A DNA stretch of 7,222 nt from JAZRUF01 sp045652405 (lineage in GTDB: Bacteria; Bacillota; Clostridia; Oscillospirales; JAAYXM01). Below the pieces are notes generated by a model, which was not told the DNA's origin, did no database searches, and worked only from the letters and a program-made list of their open reading frames with translations. Position 1 is the stretch's first letter, and each line of letters opens with the position of its first letter. The translations under genes were made by a program, and so were the position numbers. Below, one piece after another: positions 1-6,290 of the stretch. The DNA lies in NCBI GenBank assembly GCA_045652405.1, contig JAZRUF010000101.1, positions 1-7,222 of the forward strand, read 5' to 3'.

Positions 1-423
1 CGTGAAAATGCGGCAGCAAGCGGTCTTCAGGGTGCACCAATCCGCTGGATAGTTGATGACTGTGCAAAATTCGTAGAGCGCGAAATTCGCCGTGGCAGAA
101 AGTATGACGCAATAATAATGGACCCTCCATCCTACGGTCGAGGTCCGTCAGGCGAAATTTGGAAGCTTGAAGAAAATCTTTTCCCATTTGTTAAGCTGTG
201 CAGCAACGTTCTGAGCGACGACCCGCTTTTCGTCCTCATCAATTCATACACCACAGGGCTTGCCCCCTCGGTCCTCCGCTATATAGCCGAGTCTCTGTTC
301 ACTCCGCGTTTCGGCGGTGTATGCGTGAGCCGTGAGCTTGGTTTACCCGTCACCGAAAGCGGTCTCCATCTGCCGGCAGGCGCAACCGCGCGCTGGTATA
401 CCGGTGACCCATCCGACCTTTGA
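1..423 (+). CDS. Class I SAM-dependent methyltransferase (RlmI/COG1092-like), 3' part
   Basis: The frame is open from base 1 to a TGA at 421-423, giving 140 residues with the N-terminus lost off the left edge. The key motif is DPPSYGRGP (about residues 41-49 of the fragment), preceded by the strand KYDAIIM. An (N/D)PP(S/F) motif of this kind binds the target base and SAM in class I methyltransferases, and DPPS(F/Y)GRG is typical of the COG1092 group, which includes the 23S rRNA m5C methyltransferase RlmI. The acidic DDC upstream fits the end of the SAM fold. The visible part therefore covers the catalytic half of the Rossmann domain and the C-terminus; any N-terminal PUA-like domain would lie outside. 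The rRNA substrate is inferred from the family and is not shown by the sequence. The stop codon lies 17 bases before ecfA1, so the two may be co-transcribed. Confidence 0.85.
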   Translation, partial: RENAAASGLQGAPIRWIVDDCAKFVEREIRRGRKYDAIIMDPPSYGRGPSGEIWKLEENLFPFVKLCSNVLSDDPLFVLINSYTTGLAPSVLRYIAESLFTPRFGGVCVSRELGLPVTESGLHLPAGATARWYTGDPSDL

Positions 424-428
424 AAGGA
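423..428 (+). promoter_or_regulatory. Ribosome binding site of ecfA1
   Basis: AAAGGA overlaps the methyltransferase stop codon and lies 12 bases before the ATG at 441. It decides against the in-frame TTG at 420, which has no ribosome binding site and would place this purine tract inside the gene. Confidence 0.6.
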
Positions 429-440
429 AAATCTTTTAAC

Positions 441-1295
441 ATGTCAAACTCTGAAACGATGATTGAAACCTCTGCTCTGGAATTTTCGTATCAACATTCA
501 TCTGAAGAACCAAAACTTGTGCTCGGCGGTGTTGATTTAAAAGTTCCACGCGGTCAGTTTCTCACAATTCTGGGCCACAACGGTTCCGGAAAATCAACCT
601 TGGCAAAACATTTAAACGGCATCCTTCTCCCCTCAGGAGGAAAGGTCTATATCGCAGGTATGGATACCTCCGATGAAGAACTCCTGTTTTCAATTCGCCG
701 CCGTTGCGGAATGGTTTTTCAGAATCCGGACAATCAAATAGTAGCAACAATAACTGAGGAAGACGTAGCATTTGGTCCGGAAAACTTAGGTATTCCGCAA
801 CCTGAAATACGTAAGCGTGTGGATGAAGCTTTAAAAACCGTCGGTATGTACGATTTTCGTTCCCAGGCACCGCACATGCTATCCGGCGGGCAGAAGCAGC
901 GTGTGGCAATCGCAGGAATAATAGCAATGCGCCCTGAGTGTATTGTCCTTGATGAGCCTACAGCAATGCTTGATCCCTCAGGAAGACGAGATGTTTTAAA
1001 TACCATCCATACCCTCAACCGCGAGTATAACATGACGATAGTTCTTATAACACATCACATGGAGGAAGCGGTTGACTCTGACCGTGTTATTGTAATGGAC
1101 AAAGGAAAAATAGCTCTTGACGGAACTCCCAAGGAAATCTTTGTACAAGTTGGAAAGCTCAGAGAACTCGGTCTCACAGTCCCTCAAACCGTAGAGCTTT
1201 TATATTCTTTAAGGCGCGCAGGTCTTGATATATCCTTAGACGCACTCTCAGCTGACGACTGTGTAAGCGAAATATTAAAATCACTTAGTAACTAA
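441..1295 (+). CDS. ecfA1: ECF transporter ATP-binding protein EcfA1
   Basis: This 284-residue ABC ATPase is one of the two nucleotide-binding subunits that power energy-coupling factor (ECF) uptake of vitamins or metal ions at the cytoplasmic membrane. Visible motifs are Walker A GHNGSGKST (45-53), Q-loop FQNPDNQ (93-99), signature LSGGQKQR (147-154), Walker B CIVLDEPTAMLD (167-178, catalytic Glu172) and the switch histidine His205. The Q-loop followed by EEDVAFGPEN is characteristic of ECF A-subunits, and the C-terminal tail GLTVPQTVELLYSLR is the usual ECF ATPase dimerisation region. Length is normal for the family. The ATG at 441 is chosen because AAAGGA precedes it; an in-frame ATG at 459 is a less likely alternative. 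The A1 rather than A2 assignment rests on gene order and the FQNPDNQ Q-loop. It is followed directly by ecfA2 and ecfT, its obligate partners. All catalytic residues look intact. Confidence 0.95.
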   Translation: MSNSETMIETSALEFSYQHSSEEPKLVLGGVDLKVPRGQFLTILGHNGSGKSTLAKHLNGILLPSGGKVYIAGMDTSDEELLFSIRRRCGMVFQNPDNQIVATITEEDVAFGPENLGIPQPEIRKRVDEALKTVGMYDFRSQAPHMLSGGQKQRVAIAGIIAMRPECIVLDEPTAMLDPSGRRDVLNTIHTLNREYNMTIVLITHHMEEAVDSDRVIVMDKGKIALDGTPKEIFVQVGKLRELGLTVPQTVELLYSLRRAGLDISLDALSADDCVSEILKSLSN

Positions 1296-1297
1296 AC

Positions 1298-1303
1298 AGG
1301 AGG
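1298..1303 (+). promoter_or_regulatory. Ribosome binding site deciding the TTG start of ecfA2
   Basis: A perfect AGGAGG sits 3-8 bases after the ecfA1 stop and 10 bases before the TTG at 1314. No ATG lies at a suitable distance, so this strong site supports TTG initiation. Confidence 0.8.
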
Positions 1304-1313
1304 TTTACCAATA

Positions 1314-2183
1314 TTGGAAACCATTATCCAGATAAAAAACTTATCACACATATACAGTCCGAGCACGCCTTTTGAACAGGTAGCTCTTGACGATATAAAC
1401 CTCGATATACACAAAGGTGAAATTCTCGGCATAATCGGTCATACCGGTTCGGGAAAATCCACCTTTATTCAGCATTTAAACGGTCTGCTCAAGCCCTCCT
1501 CTGGCGAAATACTTTTTGAGGGTGAAAACATCCATAAATCCAAGGATTTTACGCGTTTTGTGCGCTTTAATGTAGGCCTGGTTTTTCAATATCCCGAATA
1601 CCAGCTCTTTGAAGAAACTGTATATAAGGACATTGCTTTCGGTCCGGCAAACATGAAGCTTTCGGAAGATGAAATCAAAGAGCGCGTTATAGAGGCATGC
1701 CTTATGGTCGGGCTTGACTTATCACTTTTGGATAAGTCTCCATTCGAGCTCTCAGGCGGGCAAAAACGCCGAGTAGCAATTGCAGGCGTTATTGCAATGC
1801 GTCCCCGAGTCCTTATACTCGACGAACCGACAGCTGGTCTTGACCCGCGCGGACGCGATGATATTTTAACGCACATGAAAGCATATAACAACGAAACCGG
1901 CGCTACCGTCATCTTCGTAACTCACAGTATGGAGGATATTGCAATGACGGTTGACAGGCTAATTGTTATGGAAAAAGGAAAGCTCCTCATGACCGGAACG
2001 CCTGGTGAAATTTTCACCAAAGCCGACGAGCTTACACGCGCAGGACTCACTGTGCCGCAAGTTACTCAGGTTATGACCAAATTAAAAGAATCAGGTCTTC
2101 CCATAAAAAGCGGAATATACACTGTGGACGATGCACTAAACGAGCTTCTCCCCCTTGTGAAAGGAGGCGCTCCGCGTGCTTAA
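1314..2183 (+). CDS. ecfA2: ECF transporter ATP-binding protein EcfA2
   Basis: This 289-residue second ABC ATPase would pair with EcfA1 in the ECF heterodimer. It carries Walker A GHTGSGKST (42-50), Q-loop FQYPEYQLF (91-99), signature LSGGQKRR (146-153), Walker B VLILDEPTAGLD (166-177, catalytic Glu171) and switch His204. The Q-loop FQYPEYQLFEETVYKDIAFG is close to the textbook EcfA2 form and separates it from EcfA1. The C-terminal segment AGLTVPQVTQVMTKL matches the tail of EcfA1, consistent with an old duplication. Translation starts at TTG, supported by AGGAGG 10 bases upstream. The last eight bases overlap ecfT, whose ribosome binding site lies inside this gene, so EcfT translation is probably coupled to it. 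No key residue is missing. Confidence 0.95.
   Translation: METIIQIKNLSHIYSPSTPFEQVALDDINLDIHKGEILGIIGHTGSGKSTFIQHLNGLLKPSSGEILFEGENIHKSKDFTRFVRFNVGLVFQYPEYQLFEETVYKDIAFGPANMKLSEDEIKERVIEACLMVGLDLSLLDKSPFELSGGQKRRVAIAGVIAMRPRVLILDEPTAGLDPRGRDDILTHMKAYNNETGATVIFVTHSMEDIAMTVDRLIVMEKGKLLMTGTPGEIFTKADELTRAGLTVPQVTQVMTKLKESGLPIKSGIYTVDDALNELLPLVKGGAPRA
2160..2167 (+). promoter_or_regulatory. Ribosome binding site of ecfT inside ecfA2
   Basis: AAAGGAGG lies within the last codons of ecfA2 and 8 bases before the GTG at 2176. The placement supports the GTG start and translational coupling of the two genes. Confidence 0.8.
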
Positions 2184-3000
2184 TAACATTTCTTTAGGTC
2201 AATTCTTTCCGGGTAACTCTGCAATTCATCGCATGGACCCACGCATTAAATTAATTTTGACATTTGCTTATATAATAATCCTTTTTTGTTGTAAAGGTCC
2301 TATACCTTACATCATTTCAGCATTTCTCTTACTCACCGTGGTATATATATCCAAAATAAGTTTAAAAATCATCTTAAAAAGCGTAAAACCTGTGATTATT
2401 CTTTTACTAATAACCACTATTTTTAATATTTTTTACACAACCGGTGGCGTAGTTCTTCTGCATTTTGGCTTTATAACCGTGACAAGCCACGGTCTTATTT
2501 CCGCCGCATACATGGTAGTGCGAATAGTTCTTCTTATAATCGGAACTTTTGTTATGCTCACGTATACAACCTCTCCGATTATGCTTACAGACGGCTTAGA
2601 GTCTGTGCTCTCCCCGCTTAAACGTATCCACGTACCGGTTCATGAGCTTGCGATGATGATGACTATTGCATTGCGTTTTATCCCGACTTTGATTGAGGAG
2701 ACAAACAAGATAATTGCAGCTCAGGCATCGCGCGGCGCAGATTTTGATTCAGGTAATATTTTTTCACGCGCCAAAGCACTCGTGCCTATTTTAGTTCCTC
2801 TTTTCGTAAGTGCCTTCCGCCGTGCCGAAGATTTGGCAACCGCAATGGAATGCCGTTGTTACCGTGGCGATGTCGGGCGCACCCGAATGAAAATCCTTAA
2901 AATCTCGGCAACAGACGTTGTTTCGCTTTTAATAGGCATATTATGCTTTGGAGCTATGCTCATTTTTTCATATATCATCCCTATTGGAGTTGTAATTTAA
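2176..3000 (+). CDS. ecfT: ECF transporter transmembrane component EcfT
   Basis: This 274-residue membrane protein is the scaffold that links the EcfA1/EcfA2 ATPases to substrate-specific S components. Hydrophobic segments lie at roughly 26-39, 43-58, 72-88, 107-130, 201-213 and 247-270. The N-terminal HRMDPRIKL is the conserved entry to the first membrane segment. Two cytoplasmic coupling motifs, which in this family press into the ATPase grooves, are visible: ASRG at 184-187, and AMECRCYRG at 223-231 where AME-A-R-(G/C) is usual. The order LRFIPTLIEE ... QASRGAD ... RRAEDLATAME is diagnostic of the EcfT/CbiQ family. Length is normal. The start is GTG with AAAGGAGG 8 bases upstream, overlapping the end of ecfA2 by 8 bases. 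No S component is encoded nearby, so it probably serves several S components encoded elsewhere, as in group II systems. Confidence 0.95.
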   Translation: MLNNISLGQFFPGNSAIHRMDPRIKLILTFAYIIILFCCKGPIPYIISAFLLLTVVYISKISLKIILKSVKPVIILLLITTIFNIFYTTGGVVLLHFGFITVTSHGLISAAYMVVRIVLLIIGTFVMLTYTTSPIMLTDGLESVLSPLKRIHVPVHELAMMMTIALRFIPTLIEETNKIIAAQASRGADFDSGNIFSRAKALVPILVPLFVSAFRRAEDLATAMECRCYRGDVGRTRMKILKISATDVVSLLIGILCFGAMLIFSYIIPIGVVI

Positions 3001-3009
3001 GAGGTAATC

Positions 3010-3795
3010 ATGCGTCAGATAGTTTTAATTCTCCGCTATAACGGTTCCAACTATCACGGTTGGCAAATCCAATCCAATGCAAAAACAGTTCAAGGAACCG
3101 TACAGGCTGCCATATCTCAAATAACCCAGGAAGACGTTCATCTTATCGGTTGCGGAAGAACTGATACAGGCGTTCATGCTCATATTTACGTGGCAAGCTT
3201 CTTGTCTGCCTCTACCATTCCGACTGAGCGCATCCCGGTTGCACTAAACAGTCTTCTCCCCAATGATATTGCAGTTTTAGGCGCATTGGATGCCCCTCTT
3301 TCATTCCATCCGATACGCTCATGTGTAAAAAAAGAGTATACGTACACTGTATATACTCACTCGGTACAAGACCCATTTTTGCAGGGACGTGCTTTACATA
3401 TGACGCGCAAATTAAATACTCAAAAGATTGAGCGTGCGGCAGCTCACTTTATCGGCACTCACAATTTTGCGTCAATGCGCTCACTTGGCACCGAGGTATC
3501 CTCTACCGTACGTACTGTTTTTAATTACGATGTAATTTCAAATGACGGCATCATGCAGTTTATTGCATGTGCCGACGGTTTTCTTTACAATATGGCTCGC
3601 ACAATGGCAGGAACACTTCTGGATGTGGGTTTCGGGAAAATCAGCCCCGACGAAATCCCAAATATATTAAAAAGTGGTGACCGCAGCCTTGCAGGTCCGA
3701 CTGCTCCGGCTTGCGGCCTTGCACTTACACGTCTGTGGTATGATGATTTTGAAAAACTAAAGGAGATTGCATATGTCCCTGGAAAGAAATTCTGA
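3010..3795 (+). CDS. truA: tRNA pseudouridine(38-40) synthase TruA
   Basis: TruA converts uridines 38, 39 and 40 of the tRNA anticodon stem-loop to pseudouridine in the cytoplasm. The 261-residue length fits bacterial TruA. The N-terminal strand LILRYNGSNYHGWQ is typical. The catalytic aspartate is Asp52 in GCGRTDTGVHA (47-57), and the conserved active-site tyrosine falls in KKEYTYTVY (about 108-116). The C-terminal half has the family blocks ADGFLYNMARTMAGTL (188-203) and AGPTAPACGLAL (228-239). The ATG start has AAGAGG five bases upstream, which overlaps the ecfT stop. Coupling of truA to ecfA1-ecfA2-ecfT is widespread in Firmicutes and probably reflects co-expression, not shared function. 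The last 23 bases overlap the next gene. All residues expected for activity appear to be present. Confidence 0.96.
   Translation: MRQIVLILRYNGSNYHGWQIQSNAKTVQGTVQAAISQITQEDVHLIGCGRTDTGVHAHIYVASFLSASTIPTERIPVALNSLLPNDIAVLGALDAPLSFHPIRSCVKKEYTYTVYTHSVQDPFLQGRALHMTRKLNTQKIERAAAHFIGTHNFASMRSLGTEVSSTVRTVFNYDVISNDGIMQFIACADGFLYNMARTMAGTLLDVGFGKISPDEIPNILKSGDRSLAGPTAPACGLALTRLWYDDFEKLKEIAYVPGKKF
3759..3765 (+). promoter_or_regulatory. Ribosome binding site inside truA for the DUF5711-like gene
   Basis: AAAGGAG lies in the 3' end of truA, 7 bases before the ATG at 3773. It favours that ATG over the in-frame TTG at 3767, which would be only one base from the site. Confidence 0.75.
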
Positions 3796-4921
3796 GAAAA
3801 AAGGGCGACTTTCAAAACGCTTTATATTGTTTTTCTTTATCTTAACAGCAGTATGCCTGTCTGTCCTCTTTGCCACTCAAACAGGCGGCATATCTCTCAG
3901 TAGCGTTATCAGCACGATAGGCTCTGGCATTTCAGGAAATGCAGAGGGCACAAGCATATCGTTTGACAGTAATGACAGCAACCGGTTCCACTTATCTAAA
4001 AACGGTTTATTTGTCCTGGCTCCCGACGGTCTGCGTGTATACGATATATCCGGCAAGGAAAAAAGCTTTACCCCTCTTGCTTACCGAAACCCATCTATTT
4101 CAGCATCATCAAAAGTCTCTGCAGTTTTTGACCGCGGTAGCACATCGTTTCTGATAACTGACGGAAACAAAGTTTTGCTTGATGCCAAAGCTCCTGCTCC
4201 GATTATTTCTATGAACATGAACCGAAACGGCGCATTCTCTCTGATAACAAGCGGACCTGATTGCAAAAGTTTAGTCACTGTATATAACAACAATTGCAAA
4301 GAAATATACAGGCTCTATTCCACCGAAGAATACGTAGCCTCTGCCGCAATTTCTACCGATTGCAAAAAGATGGTTACCCTGTCTTTTTCTGCAAAGGACG
4401 GACAGTTTGAAGGTAAGCTCTTCTTCTATAAATTAGACGAAGAATCACCTTACAACACGATAACTCTTCCGGACGTTATGCCACTTGACGCGATATTTAA
4501 CGACACCGACGATTTAACGGTTATCTGTGAAGACAGATTTATAAGGTATTCTTCTTCAGGCGAAGTCAAAGAAGAAATTTCTTTTAATTCCGCAAAGCTT
4601 ACGTTCACGGCAACCGGCTCTCACAAATTCTCCGCTTTTATTCTTGACAAACGAAACACGGACGGTTTCTTTGAACTTATATCATCACAAAGGAATACGG
4701 ATAAATATTCAAGCATACAGTTATCTGAAGAAGTTTTATCGCTCTCCTCTTCCGGCAATTATTTGGCAGTCCAATTTTTCGACCGTGTGACGGTATATAA
4801 ATCGGATTTAACAGAGTTCCACTCTTTTGAAATCCCGCCCGGAACTCGTTCATCACTGGTTCGTGAGGATGGGTCAGTTCTCCTTATCGGCATAAACCAG
4901 GCAAATCTTCTCATACCTTAA
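3773..4921 (+). CDS. Membrane-anchored beta-propeller-like protein, probably DUF5711 family
   Basis: This 382-residue protein has no known function. It has a basic N-terminus (ERNSEKKGRLSKR), one hydrophobic segment at about 17-35, and then a long hydrophilic domain. By the positive-inside rule the C-terminal domain should be outside the membrane; there is no lipobox or obvious signal-peptidase site, so it is likely a signal anchor. The domain alternates short beta-like strands with Gly/Asp/Ser turns, for example LSKNGLFVLAPDGLRVYDISGKE split around residues 75-97, NRNGAFSLITSG near 150-161 and LSSSGNYLAVQF near 324-335. This resembles WD40/TolB-like propeller blades, and the architecture plus the following cvpA match what I recall of DUF5711 proteins of Clostridia. 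No catalytic motif was recognised. The start is set by AAAGGAG at 3759-3765, and it overlaps truA by 23 bases. The family name is from memory and moderately certain; the propeller fold is inference. Confidence 0.75.
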   Translation: MSLERNSEKKGRLSKRFILFFFILTAVCLSVLFATQTGGISLSSVISTIGSGISGNAEGTSISFDSNDSNRFHLSKNGLFVLAPDGLRVYDISGKEKSFTPLAYRNPSISASSKVSAVFDRGSTSFLITDGNKVLLDAKAPAPIISMNMNRNGAFSLITSGPDCKSLVTVYNNNCKEIYRLYSTEEYVASAAISTDCKKMVTLSFSAKDGQFEGKLFFYKLDEESPYNTITLPDVMPLDAIFNDTDDLTVICEDRFIRYSSSGEVKEEISFNSAKLTFTATGSHKFSAFILDKRNTDGFFELISSQRNTDKYSSIQLSEEVLSLSSSGNYLAVQFFDRVTVYKSDLTEFHSFEIPPGTRSSLVREDGSVLLIGINQANLLIP

Positions 4922-4934
4922 ATTAAAATCAGAT

Positions 4935-4939
4935 GGGAG
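4935..4939 (+). promoter_or_regulatory. Ribosome binding site before cvpA-like gene
   Basis: GGGAG abuts the ATG at 4940 with no spacing, but stands 9 bases before an in-frame TTG at 4949. The spacing therefore favours the TTG as the true start. Confidence 0.45.
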
Positions 4940-5647
4940 ATGCAAAATTTGCAAAATGTTAATTTTTCTTTTTCACTGATTTCAGATATAATAGTAGTAT
5001 TATTACTAATTCTTTTCGCCTTTTTAGGGCGCAGACGCGGATTGGTTAAGATGGTCTCAGGAATCCTTGTACTCGTTCTTTCAATGACCGCAGCAGGTAT
5101 GCTCTCAAAATGGACAACCCCTTACATTTCCTCCGTGTTTGTCGAGCCAAAGGTCGAGGAGCTTTTGATGCCCGAATTTGAAACATCGCAAGCGCAAAAC
5201 ACCGAGGATATACAAGTAGAGGATACTTCCTCATCCCTTCTTCTAAAGCTCGGTCTCTCATCCGAGTCGCTTGAAACCGCCATAGCGGACTTAAAGCAAA
5301 ATGCCGCGGCATCAGTTGAGGGCGTGGTTTCGTCTCTCTCCTCATCCGTTTCAGTAAAAGCTACGTACACAATAAGCTTTATAATATACTTTATTATTTG
5401 TCTGTTGATATTTTCCCTGCTTGCGCGTGTACTCAATTTAGCCGCAAAGCTTCCGGTTATCAATTTCTTAAACCGCACCGGTGGGTTTATAATCGGTGCT
5501 ATTTGGGGATACCTTGTAATATTGGTAGCCGCCTCTCTTCTTGCAAAATTCAGAATACTTATTACCCCCGAACTTTGTGAGCAAACAGTTGTACTTAACT
5601 TTATTTTAACGAAAAACCCGCTCTCTCTTCTCCCAATATGGAGTTAA
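4940..5647 (+). CDS. CvpA family membrane protein
   Basis: This protein of up to 235 residues has four hydrophobic segments, at about 13-29, 40-56, 143-162 and 181-202. The first pair is joined by the basic GRRRGLVKMVSG, and the block LPVINFLNRTGGFIIGAIWG (171-190) is the hallmark C-terminal part of the CvpA/colicin V production family. In E. coli CvpA is an inner-membrane protein needed for colicin V production and, in enterics, for bile or envelope stress tolerance; the molecular role is unclear. Here an insert of roughly 85 residues (57-142), acidic and serine-rich, separates the two hairpins and probably faces outward, which makes the protein longer than the usual 160-180 residues. The outer ATG is given as start, but the in-frame TTG at 4949 has the better-spaced ribosome binding site and would remove three residues. 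It lies 18 bases after the DUF5711-like gene, suggesting co-expression. Confidence 0.85.
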   Translation: MQNLQNVNFSFSLISDIIVVLLLILFAFLGRRRGLVKMVSGILVLVLSMTAAGMLSKWTTPYISSVFVEPKVEELLMPEFETSQAQNTEDIQVEDTSSSLLLKLGLSSESLETAIADLKQNAAASVEGVVSSLSSSVSVKATYTISFIIYFIICLLIFSLLARVLNLAAKLPVINFLNRTGGFIIGAIWGYLVILVAASLLAKFRILITPELCEQTVVLNFILTKNPLSLLPIWS

Positions 5648-5693
5648 TCGCGAGCGTAAAATAATTTCCGTTTCAGTTAGGAATGATGTGTAA

Positions 5694-6242
5694 ATGAACG
5701 TACCAAATTTACTGTCGCTATTTCGCATGGCACTTGTCCCCTGCTTTGTATTCTCCTTTTTCTCGCAGCACCCTCATGCCATGCTTCACTCAGCGGGAAT
5801 ATACGCCTTAGCAGGTATTACCGATGTTCTCGACGGAATAATAGCAAGAAAATTCAATCTCATTACAAAGCTTGGAAAAATTCTCGACCCACTTGCAGAT
5901 AAGATGATGACAATAACTGTCTTTATCTGCATAACCATTCGCGGAATAATTCCGTGGTGGATGATAATTCTGATATTTGCAAAGGATTTGCTTCTAGTTA
6001 TCGGCGGAGTTAAGCTTTATCATGAGATTTCATCGGTATTTGCAGCAAACTCAATGGGAAAAGCAACTACCGTAATATTAGTTACCGGCGGTATTCTAAT
6101 TATGATTTTGGAAAACAAGATACCGCCCCTTGCAAAAAACATATTCATCTGGATTGCTATCATCATGTCATTTTTGGCATTTGCAAGCTATTTGTACCAG
6201 TATATCCATTTCAAACGCACACACGATATGTCAAAGCTGTAA
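5694..6242 (+). CDS. pgsA: CDP-alcohol phosphatidyltransferase, PgsA-like
   Basis: PgsA makes phosphatidylglycerophosphate from CDP-diacylglycerol and glycerol-3-phosphate in the membrane, the committed step towards phosphatidylglycerol and cardiolipin. The family signature D-x2-D-G-x2-A-R-x8-G-x3-D-x3-D is perfect, with Asp44, Asp47, Gly48, Ala51, Arg52, Gly61, Asp65 and Asp69; the aspartates hold the metal ions and the last is the catalytic base. The start MNVPNLLSLFRMALVP is the typical PgsA N-terminus, and the 182-residue length fits. Further membrane segments lie near 75-106 and 126-140, with another at 148-170. The ATG is preceded by AGGA at 5679-5682, 11 bases away. The gap of 46 bases upstream is larger than most here. 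The signature cannot by itself separate PgsA from other family members such as a CDP-alcohol type cardiolipin synthase; the N-terminus and length favour PgsA. Confidence 0.88.
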   Translation: MNVPNLLSLFRMALVPCFVFSFFSQHPHAMLHSAGIYALAGITDVLDGIIARKFNLITKLGKILDPLADKMMTITVFICITIRGIIPWWMIILIFAKDLLLVIGGVKLYHEISSVFAANSMGKATTVILVTGGILIMILENKIPPLAKNIFIWIAIIMSFLAFASYLYQYIHFKRTHDMSKL

Positions 6243-6278
6243 AACGGCAATTTTCTATAACCGCCCGGTCAGGGCAAC

Positions 6279-6285
6279 AAGGAGG
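6279..6285 (+). promoter_or_regulatory. Ribosome binding site of the clp gene
   Basis: AAGGAGG lies 5 bases before the ATG at 6291. It fixes the start of a gene whose first cysteine pair follows six codons later. Confidence 0.8.
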
Positions 6286-6290
6286 ACACT

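Noticed and set aside
420..440. TTG at 420 as the start of ecfA1
   Set aside because: It has no ribosome binding site upstream and would put the AAAGGA site inside the gene. It adds seven residues not typical of EcfA1.
562..1187. Reverse-strand open frames opposite ecfA1 (and similar ones opposite ecfA2, truA, cvpA and clp)
   Set aside because: They lie fully within well-recognised forward genes, show low-complexity Arg/Ser/Pro-rich translations with no domain, and lack convincing ribosome binding sites.
3939..4154. Short forward open frame inside the DUF5711-like gene
   Set aside because: It overlaps a coherent longer gene in another frame, and its translation shows no recognisable motif.
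5648..5693. Promoter, terminator or small RNA in the gap before pgsA
   Set aside because: No paired -35/-10 boxes and no stem with a T-run are visible in these 46 bases; only an AGGA ribosome binding site is supported.
6230..6244. Possible CtsR operator: GTCAAA followed by GTAAAA at the end of pgsA
   Set aside because: The CtsR box needs tandem GTCAAA cores four bases apart with an A in the spacer. Here the cores are three bases apart, the second has a mismatch, and the site overlaps coding sequence.
6256..6261. TATAAC as a -10 box for the clp gene
   Set aside because: At 17 bases upstream the sequence is AAAGCT, unlike a -35 box, and there is no TGn extension. One hexamer in AT-rich DNA is not enough.
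6263..6275. Small hairpin GCCC-GGTCA-GGGC before the clp ribosome binding site
   Set aside because: The stem is only four base pairs and no T-run follows, so it is not a terminator. Its arms do not cover the ribosome binding site. A chance match is likely.
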